Position numbers and translations under genes: made by a program. A stretch of 64,000 nt of DNA from Pannonibacter sp. XCT-53. GTDB taxonomy: Bacteria > Pseudomonadota > Alphaproteobacteria > Rhizobiales > Stappiaceae. The notes under the pieces were generated by a model. The model searched no databases and had not been told where the DNA came from. It saw nothing but the letters and a program-made list of their open reading frames with translations. How positions within the stretch are numbered: the first letter of the stretch is position 1; every line of letters starts with the position of its first letter. The DNA is taken from positions 186,001 through 250,000 of the forward strand of contig NZ_JAABLQ010000002.1 of the NCBI RefSeq assembly GCF_009915765.1. Direction: 5' to 3'. Positions 32,686-41,682 of the stretch are shown one piece after another.

Positions 32686-33825
32686 ATGAGGATAGCTGTG
32701 CCGCGCGAGAGCGACGCGGTGGAAACCCGCGTCGCGGCAACGCCGGAGACCGTGAAGAAGCTGAAAACGCTCGGCTTCGAGGTTACCATCGAAACGGGAG
32801 CGGGCACGACCTCGCGCATCCTGGACGCCGACTACGAAGCGGCCGGCGCGGTCATCTCCGCGGACGCGGCGGCGACCTATGCCGGGGCCGACGTTGTGCT
32901 CAAGGTTCGCCGGCCGGATGCGGCCGAGCTGAAGCTGATCAAGTCCGGCGCGCTGGTCATCGCGATCATGGACCCCTATGGCAGGGACGCCGAGCTGGCG
33001 GCCATGGCCGAGGCCGGGGTCTCCGCCTTTGCGATGGAGTTCATGCCGCGCATCACCCGCGCACAGGTCATGGACGTGCTCTCGTCGCAGGCCAACCTGG
33101 CCGGCTACCGCGCGGTGATCGACGCCGCGTCCGAGTTCGACCGCGCCTTCCCGATGATGATGACCGCCGCCGGCACGGTTCCGGCCGCGCGCGTCTTCGT
33201 CATGGGTGCGGGCGTCGCCGGCCTGCAGGCCATCGCCACGGCCCGCCGGCTCGGCGCGGTGGTGACGGCGACCGACGTGCGCCCGGCCTCGAAGGAACAG
33301 GTCGAATCGCTCGGCGCCAAGTTCATCGCCGTCGAGGATGAGGAGTTCAAGCAGGCGGAAACGGCCGGCGGCTACGCCAAGCCGATGTCCGAGGCCTATC
33401 AGAAGAAGCAGGCCGAACTTGTGGCCTCGCACATCACCAAGCAGGACATCGTCATCACCACGGCGCTGATCCCGGGCCGGCCGGCTCCCCGTCTGGTGAC
33501 GGCGGAGATGCTGGCCAGCATGAAGCCCGGGTCCGTCGTCGTCGATCTCGCGGTCGAGCGTGGCGGCAACGTGGAAGGCGCCCGCGCCGGCGAGGTTGCG
33601 ACCGTCTCCGGCGTCAAGATCGTCGGGCACCTGAACGTGCCGGGCCGGATCGCGGCCTCGGCCTCCGCGCTCTATGCCAAGAACCTGGTCGCCTTCCTGG
33701 AGACCATGGTCGACAAGGCAAGCAAGACGCTGAAGCCGAACTGGGATGACGAACTGGTCAAGGCGACCGTGCTGACGCGCGACGGGGCGGTGGTCCATCC
33801 CGCCTTCGCGGCGGCCCAGTCGTAA
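32686..33825 (+). CDS. pntAA: NAD(P) transhydrogenase subunit alpha part 1
   Basis: A 379-aa soluble NAD(H)-binding domain I of proton-translocating transhydrogenase. Start MRIAVPRESDAVETRVAATP; motifs VFVMGAGVAGLQAIATARRLGA, DVRPASKEQVESLGAKF and GSVVVDLAVERGGN. The alpha subunit is split into pntAA and pntAB, as usual in alphaproteobacteria. First gene of pntAA-pntAB-pntB with spacers of about 12 bp. The complex uses the proton gradient to make NADPH from NADH and NADP+. The frame could extend upstream, but no support is seen. Confidence 0.95.
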   Translation: MRIAVPRESDAVETRVAATPETVKKLKTLGFEVTIETGAGTTSRILDADYEAAGAVISADAAATYAGADVVLKVRRPDAAELKLIKSGALVIAIMDPYGRDAELAAMAEAGVSAFAMEFMPRITRAQVMDVLSSQANLAGYRAVIDAASEFDRAFPMMMTAAGTVPAARVFVMGAGVAGLQAIATARRLGAVVTATDVRPASKEQVESLGAKFIAVEDEEFKQAETAGGYAKPMSEAYQKKQAELVASHITKQDIVITTALIPGRPAPRLVTAEMLASMKPGSVVVDLAVERGGNVEGARAGEVATVSGVKIVGHLNVPGRIAASASALYAKNLVAFLETMVDKASKTLKPNWDDELVKATVLTRDGAVVHPAFAAAQS

Positions 33826-33837
33826 GGGGGGGACGAG

Positions 33838-34317
33838 ATGAGCGATGTGAATCAAGCCGAGACGCTGGAAAAGGCGCGCGCTGCCGCCGAGGCCGCGCGC
33901 GAGGCGGCCGAGACGGCGCAGGAAGCGGCGGCCGCAGCCCAGTCCTATGCCGACCAGATTGCCGGAACGGCGACCGATCTGGCGGTGCGGGCAGCCGAGG
34001 CGGTGGGGGCCAGCGCGATCGAGCCCTTCGTGTTCCTGCTGTCGGTCTTCGTGCTGGCGATCTTCGTCGGCTACTACGTGGTCTGGTCGGTGACCCCGGC
34101 CCTGCACACGCCGCTGATGGCGGTGACCAATGCGATCTCCTCGGTGATCGTCGTGGGCGCACTGCTGGCGGTCGGCGTCGACCTGTCGCATGGCGACGGC
34201 GCGCTGATGGCGCGGATCTTCGGCTTCATTGCCCTGGTCCTGGCCAGCGTCAACATCTTCGGCGGGTTCCTCGTGACCAGCCGAATGCTCGCCATGTACA
34301 AGAAGAAGCAGCGCTGA
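33838..34317 (+). CDS. pntAB: NAD(P) transhydrogenase subunit alpha part 2
   Basis: A 159-aa membrane part of the alpha subunit. An Ala/Glu-rich helical N-terminus (residues 8-60, probable coiled coil) precedes the membrane helices from about 62 ([54 protein letters not shown]). The long Ala-rich extension before the membrane part is common in this lineage. Middle gene of the pnt operon. Confidence 0.93.
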   Translation: MSDVNQAETLEKARAAAEAAREAAETAQEAAAAAQSYADQIAGTATDLAVRAAEAVGASAIEPFVFLLSVFVLAIFVGYYVVWSVTPALHTPLMAVTNAISSVIVVGALLAVGVDLSHGDGALMARIFGFIALVLASVNIFGGFLVTSRMLAMYKKKQR

Positions 34318-34329
34318 GGAGGCCGATCC

Positions 34330-35727
34330 ATGTCTGCAAACATCACGGCCGTTCTCTACCTGATCTCCGCCGTTCTCTTCATCATGGCCCTGCGTGGCCT
34401 GTCCCATCCGGAAACCTCGCGCCAGGGCAACACCTACGGCATGGTGGGCATGACGCTGGCCGTCGTGACCACGCTGTTTGCCACGGGCGTGACCTTCAGC
34501 TCCGCGCTGATCATCATCGCCGGCGTGGCCATCGGTGGCGGTGCCGGCGCGGTGATTGCCCGCCGCATCCCGATGACGGCCATGCCGCAGCTGGTTGCGG
34601 CCTTCCACTCGCTGGTCGGCCTGGCGGCGGTGTTCGTTGCGGCCTCCGCGCTCTACGCGCCGGAAGCCTTCGGCATCGGTGAGCCGGGCAACATCCACGC
34701 CCAGGCGCTGATCGAGGCCTCCGTCGGGGCGGCCATCGGTGCAATCACCTTCACCGGATCGGTCATTGCCTTCCTGAAGCTCGACGGCCGCATGTCGGGC
34801 AAGCCGATCATGCTGCCGGGGCGCCACGCCATCAACATCGGCCTCGCCGTTGCCCTCGTGGTTCTGGTCGGCATCCTGGTTGCCACCGAGAGTGCCGTGG
34901 CCTTCTGGCTGGTGGTTCTCGTCGCCTTCGTGTTCGGTGTCCTGATCATCATCCCGATCGGCGGCGCGGACATGCCGGTGGTCGTGTCGATGCTCAACTC
35001 CTACTCGGGCTGGGCCGCCGCCGGCATCGGCTTCACGCTCGGCAACATGGCCCTGATCGTCACCGGTGCACTCGTCGGCTCGTCCGGCGCGATCCTGTCC
35101 TACATCATGTGCAAGGGCATGAACCGGTCGTTCATCTCGGTCATCCTTGGCGGTTTCGGCGGCGAGACCGCAGCGGCCGGCGGGGCTGGCGGAGGCGAGC
35201 AGCGTCCGGTCAAGCAGGGCTCGGCCGACGACGCGGCCTTCATCATGAAGAATGCCTCGAAGGTGATCATCGTCCCGGGCTACGGCATGGCGGTTGCCCA
35301 GGCGCAGCATGCGCTGCGCGAGATGGTCGACAAGCTCAAGGCCGAGGGCGTCGAGGTAAAATACGCGATCCATCCGGTCGCGGGCCGCATGCCCGGTCAC
35401 ATGAACGTGCTGCTGGCAGAAGCCAACGTCCCCTATGACGAGGTGTTCGAGCTGGAAGACATCAACTCGGAATTCTCGCAGGCGGACGTGGCCTATGTCA
35501 TCGGCGCAAACGACGTGACCAACCCGGCCGCCCGCGACGATCCGCAGTCGCCGATCTTCGGCATGCCGATCCTCGACGTGGACAAGGCCGGCACCGTGCT
35601 CTTCATCAAGCGCGGCATGGGCTCCGGCTATGCCGGCATCGAGAACGAACTCTTCTTCCTCGACAAGACGATGATGCTGTTCGGCGATGCCAAGAAGATG
35701 ACCGAAGAGATCGTCAAGGCCCTCTGA
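34330..35727 (+). CDS. pntB: NAD(P) transhydrogenase subunit beta
   Basis: A 465-aa beta subunit. Membrane helices fill residues 1-270, and the C-terminal NADP(H)-binding domain III follows (KVIIVPGYGMAVAQAQHALREM, HPVAGRMPGHMNVLLAEA, VIGANDVTNPAA, KRGMGSGYAGIEN). Last gene of the operon; a hairpin lies after the stop. Confidence 0.96.
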   Translation: MSANITAVLYLISAVLFIMALRGLSHPETSRQGNTYGMVGMTLAVVTTLFATGVTFSSALIIIAGVAIGGGAGAVIARRIPMTAMPQLVAAFHSLVGLAAVFVAASALYAPEAFGIGEPGNIHAQALIEASVGAAIGAITFTGSVIAFLKLDGRMSGKPIMLPGRHAINIGLAVALVVLVGILVATESAVAFWLVVLVAFVFGVLIIIPIGGADMPVVVSMLNSYSGWAAAGIGFTLGNMALIVTGALVGSSGAILSYIMCKGMNRSFISVILGGFGGETAAAGGAGGGEQRPVKQGSADDAAFIMKNASKVIIVPGYGMAVAQAQHALREMVDKLKAEGVEVKYAIHPVAGRMPGHMNVLLAEANVPYDEVFELEDINSEFSQADVAYVIGANDVTNPAARDDPQSPIFGMPILDVDKAGTVLFIKRGMGSGYAGIENELFFLDKTMMLFGDAKKMTEEIVKAL

Positions 35728-35762
35728 AGGCCGGATGGACGACCTCTCTCGCGACACAAAGG

Positions 35763-35791
35763 ACGGCCCCGGAAACGGGGCCGTTCTGCTT
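35763..35791. terminator. Hairpin between pntB and the antiporter gene
   Basis: Stem ACGGCCCCG / CGGGGCCGT with loop GAAA sits between convergent genes, followed by TCTGCTTT on the plus strand. The T-tract is weak, so efficiency is uncertain. Confidence 0.6.
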
Positions 35792-35852
35792 TGTGCAAGG
35801 CCCTTTATCGCCATCCCGGCCCGGGCCCGGGGCCGGCTCCGCGCGACGCGGA

Positions 35853-37667
35853 CTAACCCTGTCCGCCCTTGCTTGCCAGTCTTGCCCGCAGCAGCTGCCA
35901 CAACTCCCGGCCGCTCTGGAACAGGGGCAGGTTGGGTGTCTTTTCCGTCTCCTCGATCGACAGCCCGACCTCCGAGATGGCCCCGTCCGCATCAAGGTCG
36001 CGGACGATCAGCTCGACCTCGCCGCAGCTGATACGATCACCTACCTCTGCCGTGCCGCCGAGCCGCTCGGTCATGTGATCCCGGATCGAGACCGGCGGTT
36101 GCGCCGGGTCGACGAGGCCGGACAGGCCATAGGCTTCGGCCAGGGCCGACATCGGCTGGTGCGGGTCGATGACGAACTTGCCATAGAAGTCCTCGTCGTC
36201 GAGTGTCAGACGGACGGGGCTGGCGAACAGCCGGTCAAGCAGACGGATGTATTGCGGCGCCACGAACATGTAGACGAGATCGTCCGTCTGCAGGCGCCCG
36301 GCATACTGGTAGCGCATGGAATGGCCGTCGCGCACGACAAGGGAGGGGCGGGCCCAGCGGGGCAGGCGCTCGTCGCCGAGCGCGACGGGGCTCTCCGCCG
36401 CCACCTTGTAGACGACCAGCTCATGGTCGCCTCCGCCGGGGAGTTCCAGCTCGAGGCGCTCGACCGGCCCCATGCGTGCCGGCACGATGAGGCCCAGTTT
36501 CCGGGCCATCGGTGCAATCGTCCAGCCCTGCAGCATCAGCGAGACCAGCACGACGATGTAGGCAGTGTTGAACAGGAGCTGCCCGTTCTCCATGCCACCG
36601 GCGAGGGGAATGATGCCGAGAAGGATCGAGACCGAGCCGCGCAGGCCAACCCAGGAGATGAAGGCCGTCTCGTTGCGCTTGTAGCCGAAGGGCAGCAGGC
36701 AGAGCCAGACGGCGAGCGGACGGCAAACGAAGGTGAGGACCAGCGCAAGCAGCACCGCCGGGATGGCAATGGCCAGGAAGTTCGACGGTGTCGCCAGCAG
36801 GCCGAGGGTCAGGAACATGGCGATCTGCGCCATCCAGGTCAGGCCCTCGAGAAAGCGGCGCAGGCTGACCTGGCCCTGCAGCTGGTTGTTGGCGGCAACG
36901 ATGCCGGCGACATAGACGGCAAGGAAGCCGCTGCCCCCGATCATGCCGGTCAGCCCGAACAGCACCAGCGCGAAAGACAGGATGCTGATCGGATAGAGGG
37001 TTCCCTCCAGCCGGATCACCTTCGCGCCCGCAAGCACGACATAGCCTCCGAACAGGCCGAAGAGCAGGCCGAAGCCCATCTGGATGCCGAAGCCCTTGAG
37101 CATCTCCAGCCAGGCATTCTCCTGGCTGCCGCCGCTCAGGATCAGCTCGACGAGGATGATGGTGAGAAAGATGGCCATCGGATCGTTCGAGCCGGACTCC
37201 ACCTCGAGCAGGGAACGGACCTGATCGCGGATGGTGATGCCGCCGACGCGGAGCAGGAAGAACACGGCGGCCGCGTCGGTCGAGCCGACGATCGCGCCGA
37301 GCAGGAAGGCCTCCAGCCACGGCAGGCCGAACAGAAAATGGGCTGCAACGCCGACAAGCCCGGCTGTCAGCAGGACGCCGACCGTGGCCAGCATCAGCGC
37401 CGGTGCTGCCGCCTGGCGGATCGAGCGCATCCGGGTGTTGAAGCCGCTGTCGAACAGGATGATCGCGAGGGCGAGGCTGCCGATGAAATAGGCCGAGCCG
37501 GCGTCATTGTAATGGATGCCGAGACCGTCCTCGCCGGCCAGCAGGCCGACGCTGAGGAACACGAGCAGCAACGGAGCACCGAAGCGGAAGGCGAGCGCGC
37601 TGGTCATCACCGAGACCAGAACGAGACCGGCGCCGATCAGGGTGACGGGAAACAGAAGATCAACCAT
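35853..37667 (-). CDS. Potassium/proton antiporter (CvrA/NhaP2-like)
   Basis: A 604-aa CPA1-type cation/proton antiporter. About 12 membrane helices lie in residues 1-390 (LLFPVTLIGAGLVLVSVM, LGAIVGSTDAAAVFFLL with the conserved acidic pair region, ESGSNDPMAIFLT). A TrkA-C domain (about 400-490) and a C-terminal CorC_HlyC-like domain follow (MSALAEAYGL, RISCGEVELIVRDLD). The architecture matches NhaP2 (CvrA) K+/H+ antiporters, which control cell potassium and pH. Confidence 0.93.
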   Translation of the reverse strand: MVDLLFPVTLIGAGLVLVSVMTSALAFRFGAPLLLVFLSVGLLAGEDGLGIHYNDAGSAYFIGSLALAIILFDSGFNTRMRSIRQAAAPALMLATVGVLLTAGLVGVAAHFLFGLPWLEAFLLGAIVGSTDAAAVFFLLRVGGITIRDQVRSLLEVESGSNDPMAIFLTIILVELILSGGSQENAWLEMLKGFGIQMGFGLLFGLFGGYVVLAGAKVIRLEGTLYPISILSFALVLFGLTGMIGGSGFLAVYVAGIVAANNQLQGQVSLRRFLEGLTWMAQIAMFLTLGLLATPSNFLAIAIPAVLLALVLTFVCRPLAVWLCLLPFGYKRNETAFISWVGLRGSVSILLGIIPLAGGMENGQLLFNTAYIVVLVSLMLQGWTIAPMARKLGLIVPARMGPVERLELELPGGGDHELVVYKVAAESPVALGDERLPRWARPSLVVRDGHSMRYQYAGRLQTDDLVYMFVAPQYIRLLDRLFASPVRLTLDDEDFYGKFVIDPHQPMSALAEAYGLSGLVDPAQPPVSIRDHMTERLGGTAEVGDRISCGEVELIVRDLDADGAISEVGLSIEETEKTPNLPLFQSGRELWQLLRARLASKGGQG

Positions 37668-37807
37668 GCCCTGGCCCCAGCCGCCCCCGTCCTCGCGTCA
37701 TCGTTCGCCGACCCTCACCGTGTCTCGTCCCTAGCAGGCTAGCCTTAAAAAAACGCCAGAGTTGGGCAACCATTGCGTTTCAGGGGACAAAACGTCATAC
37801 GCGTGGC

Positions 37808-38476
37808 ATGCACGACACACAGCCGATCCCTTTCGACTATCTTCCGCCGGAGGGCCCCCTTCAGGTGCTTCATGTCGATGAGGATGTCATCGTCGTGGTG
37901 AAGCCCTGCGGCCTGCTCAGCGTCACCGGACGCGGCGAGGATCGGCAGGACAGCCTGGTGACCCGGCTGGCGGCCCAGATCCGTGGTGCCCGCATCGTCC
38001 ACCGCCTCGATCTCGACACGTCTGGCGTGATGGTGCTGGCCCGCAACGCCGAGGCCCATCGTCGCCTGTCGATGCAGTTCGAGCGACGGGAGACGGGCAA
38101 GGCCTATGTGGCCCGCGTCTGGGGCGAGGTGGCTGCAGAGGCCGGAGAGGTCGACCTGCCGCTGATCGTCGACTGGCCCAATCGCCCGAAGCAGAAGATC
38201 TGTGCGGTCGAGGGGCGGCCGGCGCTGACGCGCTGGTCCGTGCTGCGCCGTGAGGGCCCGACGACGCTGATGCAGCTGGAACCGGTGACCGGCCGCTCGC
38301 ATCAGCTGCGCGTGCACATGCTGAGCCTTGGCCATCCGATCGTCGGCGACAGTCTTTATGCGCACGAGCAGGCGAGGCTGTTCAGTCCCCGCCTGGAGCT
38401 GCACGCCCGGGACCTGAGCTTCCGGCACCCGATGACGGGCGCGGACATGGCCTTCGGCACGACGGTGCCGTTCTAG
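37808..38476 (+). CDS. RluA-family pseudouridine synthase
   Basis: A 222-aa RNA pseudouridine synthase without an S4 domain. The catalytic motif HRLDLDTSG has the Asp nucleophile at residue 67. Other parts: VVVKPCGLLSV, TGRSHQLRVHML and PIVGDSLYA. It is of the short RluA type acting on rRNA or tRNA; the exact site is not known. Its stop codon lies in the first unit of a 13-bp tandem repeat. Confidence 0.92.
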   Translation: MHDTQPIPFDYLPPEGPLQVLHVDEDVIVVVKPCGLLSVTGRGEDRQDSLVTRLAAQIRGARIVHRLDLDTSGVMVLARNAEAHRRLSMQFERRETGKAYVARVWGEVAAEAGEVDLPLIVDWPNRPKQKICAVEGRPALTRWSVLRREGPTTLMQLEPVTGRSHQLRVHMLSLGHPIVGDSLYAHEQARLFSPRLELHARDLSFRHPMTGADMAFGTTVPF

Positions 38477-38516
38477 GGGGCCGTTCTGGGGGGCCGTTCT
38501 GGGGCGCCGTTCTAGC
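38465..38516. repeat. 13-bp tandem repeat x4 across the RluA-family stop codon
   Basis: Four in-register units of 13 bp of the type GGGCCGTTCTGGG run from the last codons of the RluA-family gene (GTG CCG TTC TAG) into the spacer. The first and last units carry TTCTAG and the middle two TTCTGG. Confidence 0.9.
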
Positions 38517-38533
38517 CGGGCCCCGCCGCAGGC

Positions 38534-39394
38534 TCAGGAGCGGCTGACCCGGCCCAGCCCCTCGCGGGCGAGCTGGTTGCCGCTGTCGAGGCCAAGCGCG
38601 CGGTTGTAGTTGCGCTTGGCGTCCTCGACCTGGCCCAGCATTTCCAGCGCCACGCCCCGGTTGGCCCAGGCGATTGCGGAGTTCTTGTCGAAGTTCACCG
38701 CTTCGGACAGGTCGGCCAGCGCCGCCTGCGGATCGTTCATCTTCATGTAGGAGATGCCGCGGGCGATGTAGGGTTCCGAGGCCTTGGGATTGAGCACGAT
38801 CGCGGTCGAGAAATCCTCGATGGCGAAGCTGTGCTGCCCCTGGGCCTGATAGATCAGGCCCCGGTTGTGGAAGGCACGGGCGTCGTTGGAGTTGCGCCGG
38901 ATGACCGCATCGAAATCACGCAGGGCTTCCGGATAGCGGCCGGCGAGACGATAGGTGTTGCCACGACCGACGAGGGCGGCGTCGTAGTCCGGCTTGATCT
39001 GCAGCGCCCGGTCGTAATCGGCGACTGCATTGGCCATGTTGCCCCGGCGGCGCTCAACCAGCGCGCGGTTGGCATAGGCCTGGTAATTGCCCTGGTCGAT
39101 CTTCAGGGCGGTGTTGAAATCCTGCATCGCCAGATCGAGCTTGCCGGCCTTGCCGTAAGCCACGCCGCGGGTGTTGTAGGCGTTGGCATCCCGCGGGTTG
39201 GACTTGATGACTTCGGTCAGCGACGCGATGTTCGCGCTCGAACCTGCGGCCGTGTCGATCGGCACGCCGCTGTAGATGTCCGATGTCTGGCAACCTGCCA
39301 GCGCCAGAGCTGCCACGAGAGCCAGAGCAAGAGCACCGCCCCGGCGGGAGGCCGGCGTACGGTGAAGGCGAAGAGTGCACGGCATCTGGGTCAT
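38534..39394 (-). CDS. TPR-repeat lipoprotein
   Basis: A 286-aa lipoprotein. Signal sequence with lipobox LALAGC (Cys about residue 34), then at least six TPR units (for example ANAYNTRGVAYGKAGKLDLA, YQAYANRALVERRRGN, ARAFHNRGLIYQAQGQ, AIAWANRGVALEMLGQ). A protein-protein scaffold in the envelope, similar to NlpI-like proteins; partner unknown. The Met at 39394 gives the lipoprotein signal; the longer open frame is not needed. Confidence 0.88.
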   Translation of the reverse strand: MTQMPCTLRLHRTPASRRGGALALALVAALALAGCQTSDIYSGVPIDTAAGSSANIASLTEVIKSNPRDANAYNTRGVAYGKAGKLDLAMQDFNTALKIDQGNYQAYANRALVERRRGNMANAVADYDRALQIKPDYDAALVGRGNTYRLAGRYPEALRDFDAVIRRNSNDARAFHNRGLIYQAQGQHSFAIEDFSTAIVLNPKASEPYIARGISYMKMNDPQAALADLSEAVNFDKNSAIAWANRGVALEMLGQVEDAKRNYNRALGLDSGNQLAREGLGRVSRS

Positions 39395-39577
39395 GAGGTA
39401 TCCACTACATCGGCGAGCTGGGACCGCTGGTCCGGGTCTTGCCCCGAGGCTTGTTGCGCGTCTGGTCCGGGAGCGACAGTCGGCCGACCGGGGCACGGTC
39501 TGCCGGTGCGAACCCGGTCGGTACGGACGGTGCAGTGTCACCGGCCGTTTGGCAATGGTCGGCACGGCGGAGTCACG

Positions 39578-39605
39578 AAAAGACCGGCCGGAGGGCCGAC
39601 CGGTC
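39578..39605 (-). terminator. Probable rpsU terminator
   Basis: An imperfect stem GACCGG-CC / GG-CCGGTC lies between rpsU and the lipoprotein gene; on the minus strand it is followed by TTTTCG. Confidence 0.6.
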
Positions 39606-39639
39606 AGACCGTGAAGCGGTGCTCGACTGGAGGCGCGGG

Positions 39640-39858
39640 TCAGGCGCGGCCGGTCAGCAGACCTTCGCGCTGCGCACGCTTGCGGGCCAGCTTGCGGGCA
39701 CGACGAATGGCTTCCGCCTTCTCGCGAGCCTTCTTGACGGAGGGCTTCTCGTAGTGGCCGCGGAGCTTCATCTCGCGGAACACGCCCTCGCGCTGCAGCT
39801 TTTTCTTCAGCGCCCGAAGCGCCTGATCAACGTTGTTGTCGCGAACCAGAACCTGCAC
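39640..39858 (-). CDS. rpsU: 30S ribosomal protein S21 (bS21)
   Basis: A 72-aa basic ribosomal protein ([20 protein letters not shown], then [20 protein letters not shown]). It starts at GTG. Standard length for alphaproteobacteria. bS21 helps the 30S subunit pair with the Shine-Dalgarno sequence. Monocistronic, with its own terminator. Confidence 0.97.
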   Translation of the reverse strand: MQVLVRDNNVDQALRALKKKLQREGVFREMKLRGHYEKPSVKKAREKAEAIRRARKLARKRAQREGLLTGRA

Positions 39859-40229
39859 GCGTCTAATCCCATCCTGCCACAGCCGCCATCAAGCGCGGAC
39901 GTGTTGTCGAACATGATTGCTTTCCGAGATGAAGCCACGCGCACGAAGCGCCAGACACGGCGGTGCGGATACTTCCCTCTCAGGCGCGCGTACTTACCAG
40001 AAACAGCCGGTTTTGTCCACCTGACTTGCGATCCGGTCGGACGGGCGTGCCGGTTTCTGTGCTCCGTGCCCTGTGTCTGGACAGCCGCACGCAAACCAAC
40101 TACCTCTGGTCTGCCCGATTGTCTTTTCTGTCCTTCTGGTGTGCTGTCCGCTCTGCGCTCCCTTGCGCCGACCGCCGGACCCGTCGGTCTGCCCGATGCC
40201 GCGCATCCACCCGTCTCTGGAGCTTGCGT
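39859..40229. other. Divergent rpsU / MATE intergenic region
   Basis: A 371-bp region without a supported gene. The MATE reading frame is open through most of it, but the sequence there is Arg/Ser/Cys-rich and unlike MATE proteins. A 12-bp direct repeat GGTCTGCCCGAT occurs near 40108 and 40192. It must hold the rpsU promoter. Confidence 0.5.
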
Positions 40230-41615
40230 GTGTCGACAAAGCCCGCCCTGACCCTGCCTGCGCTCTGGCGCAGCGACATCGCGCCCACCCTGACGCTCGG
40301 CCTGCCGCTTGCCGGGGCTCAGCTGGCGCAGATGGCCATCACCACCACCGACATCATCATGGTCGGCTGGCTTGGCCCGGTCGAGCTGGGTGCGGTCGTG
40401 CTTGCGAACAACCTCTACATCCTGTTCTGGTTCTTCGGCATGGGCATGACCCAGGCCATCATCCCGCTGGCGGCCCAGGCGCTGGGTCGCAAGGCCCCCC
40501 GCGATCTCCGCCGGACAGTGCGGATGGGGCTCTGGGCGGTGGCGCTCTACTGCCTGCCCGTGTGGGCGGTGCTGTGGTTCACCGAGGAGATCCTGATCCT
40601 GCTTGGCCAGTCGGCAGAGCTGGCCGCCCTTGCGGCGGACTACATGCGCGTCATGCAGTGGACCATGCTGCCGGCGCTGGCGATCATGGCGACCCGCGCC
40701 TTCGTCACGGTGATGAACCGGCCGCAGATCGTGCTCTGGGCGACCATCGGTGGTGCCGTTCTCAATGCCGCGCTCAACTATGTGCTGATCTTCGGCCATT
40801 TCGGCTTTCCGCGGCTCGAGCTGGTCGGGGCGGCCATCGCCTCCTTCTGCACCCAGCTGCTCGCCTTCCTCATCCTGGCTGCCTATGTGGTCACCCAGCC
40901 GCGCCTGCGGCGCTTCAACATCTTCGGCCGGCTGTGGCGGCTCGACTGGCCGGTGTTCTGGCAGATCCTGCGGATGGGCGCGCCGATCGGCCTGACGATC
41001 GTGGCCGAAGGGCTGCTGTTCACCGGTTCGACCATGATGATGGGCTGGGTCGGGACATTGCCGCTCGCGGCGCATGGCATCGCGCTGCAGATTGCCTCGA
41101 TCACCTTCATGGTGCCGCTTGGCATCTCGCAGGCCGGCATGACGCGCGTCGGGCTGGCTGCCGGTCAGCGTGACCTTGACGGGATTGCCCGGGCCGGCTG
41201 GACGGCGCTCGGCCTGACGCTGGCCTTCATGGCGCTGGCGGCCATCGCCTTCTGGACCATTCCCGGCGTTCTGGTGTCGCTGTTCCTCGACATGGACAAT
41301 CCCGCCTCGCAGGAGGTGCTGGCGATTGCGGTCGGGCTTCTCGGCGTGGCGGCGGTGTTCCAGATCGCCGACGGCGCCCAGGTGGCCGGGGCCAGCATCC
41401 TGCGCGGGCTGGGCGACACGCTGACCCCGCTGCTCTATGCCATGGTCGGTTACATGGCCATCGGCATGACACTGTCCTACGTGCTGGCCTTCCCGCTCGG
41501 TCTTGGCGGCATCGGCATCTGGTGGGGGCTGGCCGGTGGTCTGGCCTCGACGGCGGTGCTCGCGATCTGGCGCTTTGCCCGCCGCCGGGAGGTCGGTCTG
41601 CTGCCGGCCACCTGA
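40230..41615 (+). CDS. MATE family efflux transporter
   Basis: A 461-aa multidrug and toxin extrusion protein of the NorM type that exports drugs in exchange for Na+ or H+. Two MatE domains with 12 predicted helices: TLGLPLAGAQLAQMAITTTD, NLYILFWFFGMGMTQAIIP, MGAPIGLTIVAEGLLF and PLGISQAGMTRVGLAAG. I start at a GTG (VSTKPALTLPALW) with GGAG 8 nt before; the frame is open for 89 more codons but those do not look like protein. Drug range unknown. Confidence 0.92.
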   Translation: MSTKPALTLPALWRSDIAPTLTLGLPLAGAQLAQMAITTTDIIMVGWLGPVELGAVVLANNLYILFWFFGMGMTQAIIPLAAQALGRKAPRDLRRTVRMGLWAVALYCLPVWAVLWFTEEILILLGQSAELAALAADYMRVMQWTMLPALAIMATRAFVTVMNRPQIVLWATIGGAVLNAALNYVLIFGHFGFPRLELVGAAIASFCTQLLAFLILAAYVVTQPRLRRFNIFGRLWRLDWPVFWQILRMGAPIGLTIVAEGLLFTGSTMMMGWVGTLPLAAHGIALQIASITFMVPLGISQAGMTRVGLAAGQRDLDGIARAGWTALGLTLAFMALAAIAFWTIPGVLVSLFLDMDNPASQEVLAIAVGLLGVAAVFQIADGAQVAGASILRGLGDTLTPLLYAMVGYMAIGMTLSYVLAFPLGLGGIGIWWGLAGGLASTAVLAIWRFARRREVGLLPAT

Positions 41616-41642
41616 GCGATCCTTCTGTGGCTCAGTGCCCCG

Positions 41643-41682
41643 GTCAGGACCTGTCAGGGCACGTCAGGACACGTCAGGATCG
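41643..41682. repeat. 10-bp tandem repeat x4 across the purK stop codon
   Basis: Four 10-bp units starting GTCAGG (GTCAGGACCT, GTCAGGGCAC, GTCAGGACAC, GTCAGGATCG) lie between the MATE gene and purK. The last unit contains the purK stop (TCA on the plus strand). Confidence 0.85.
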
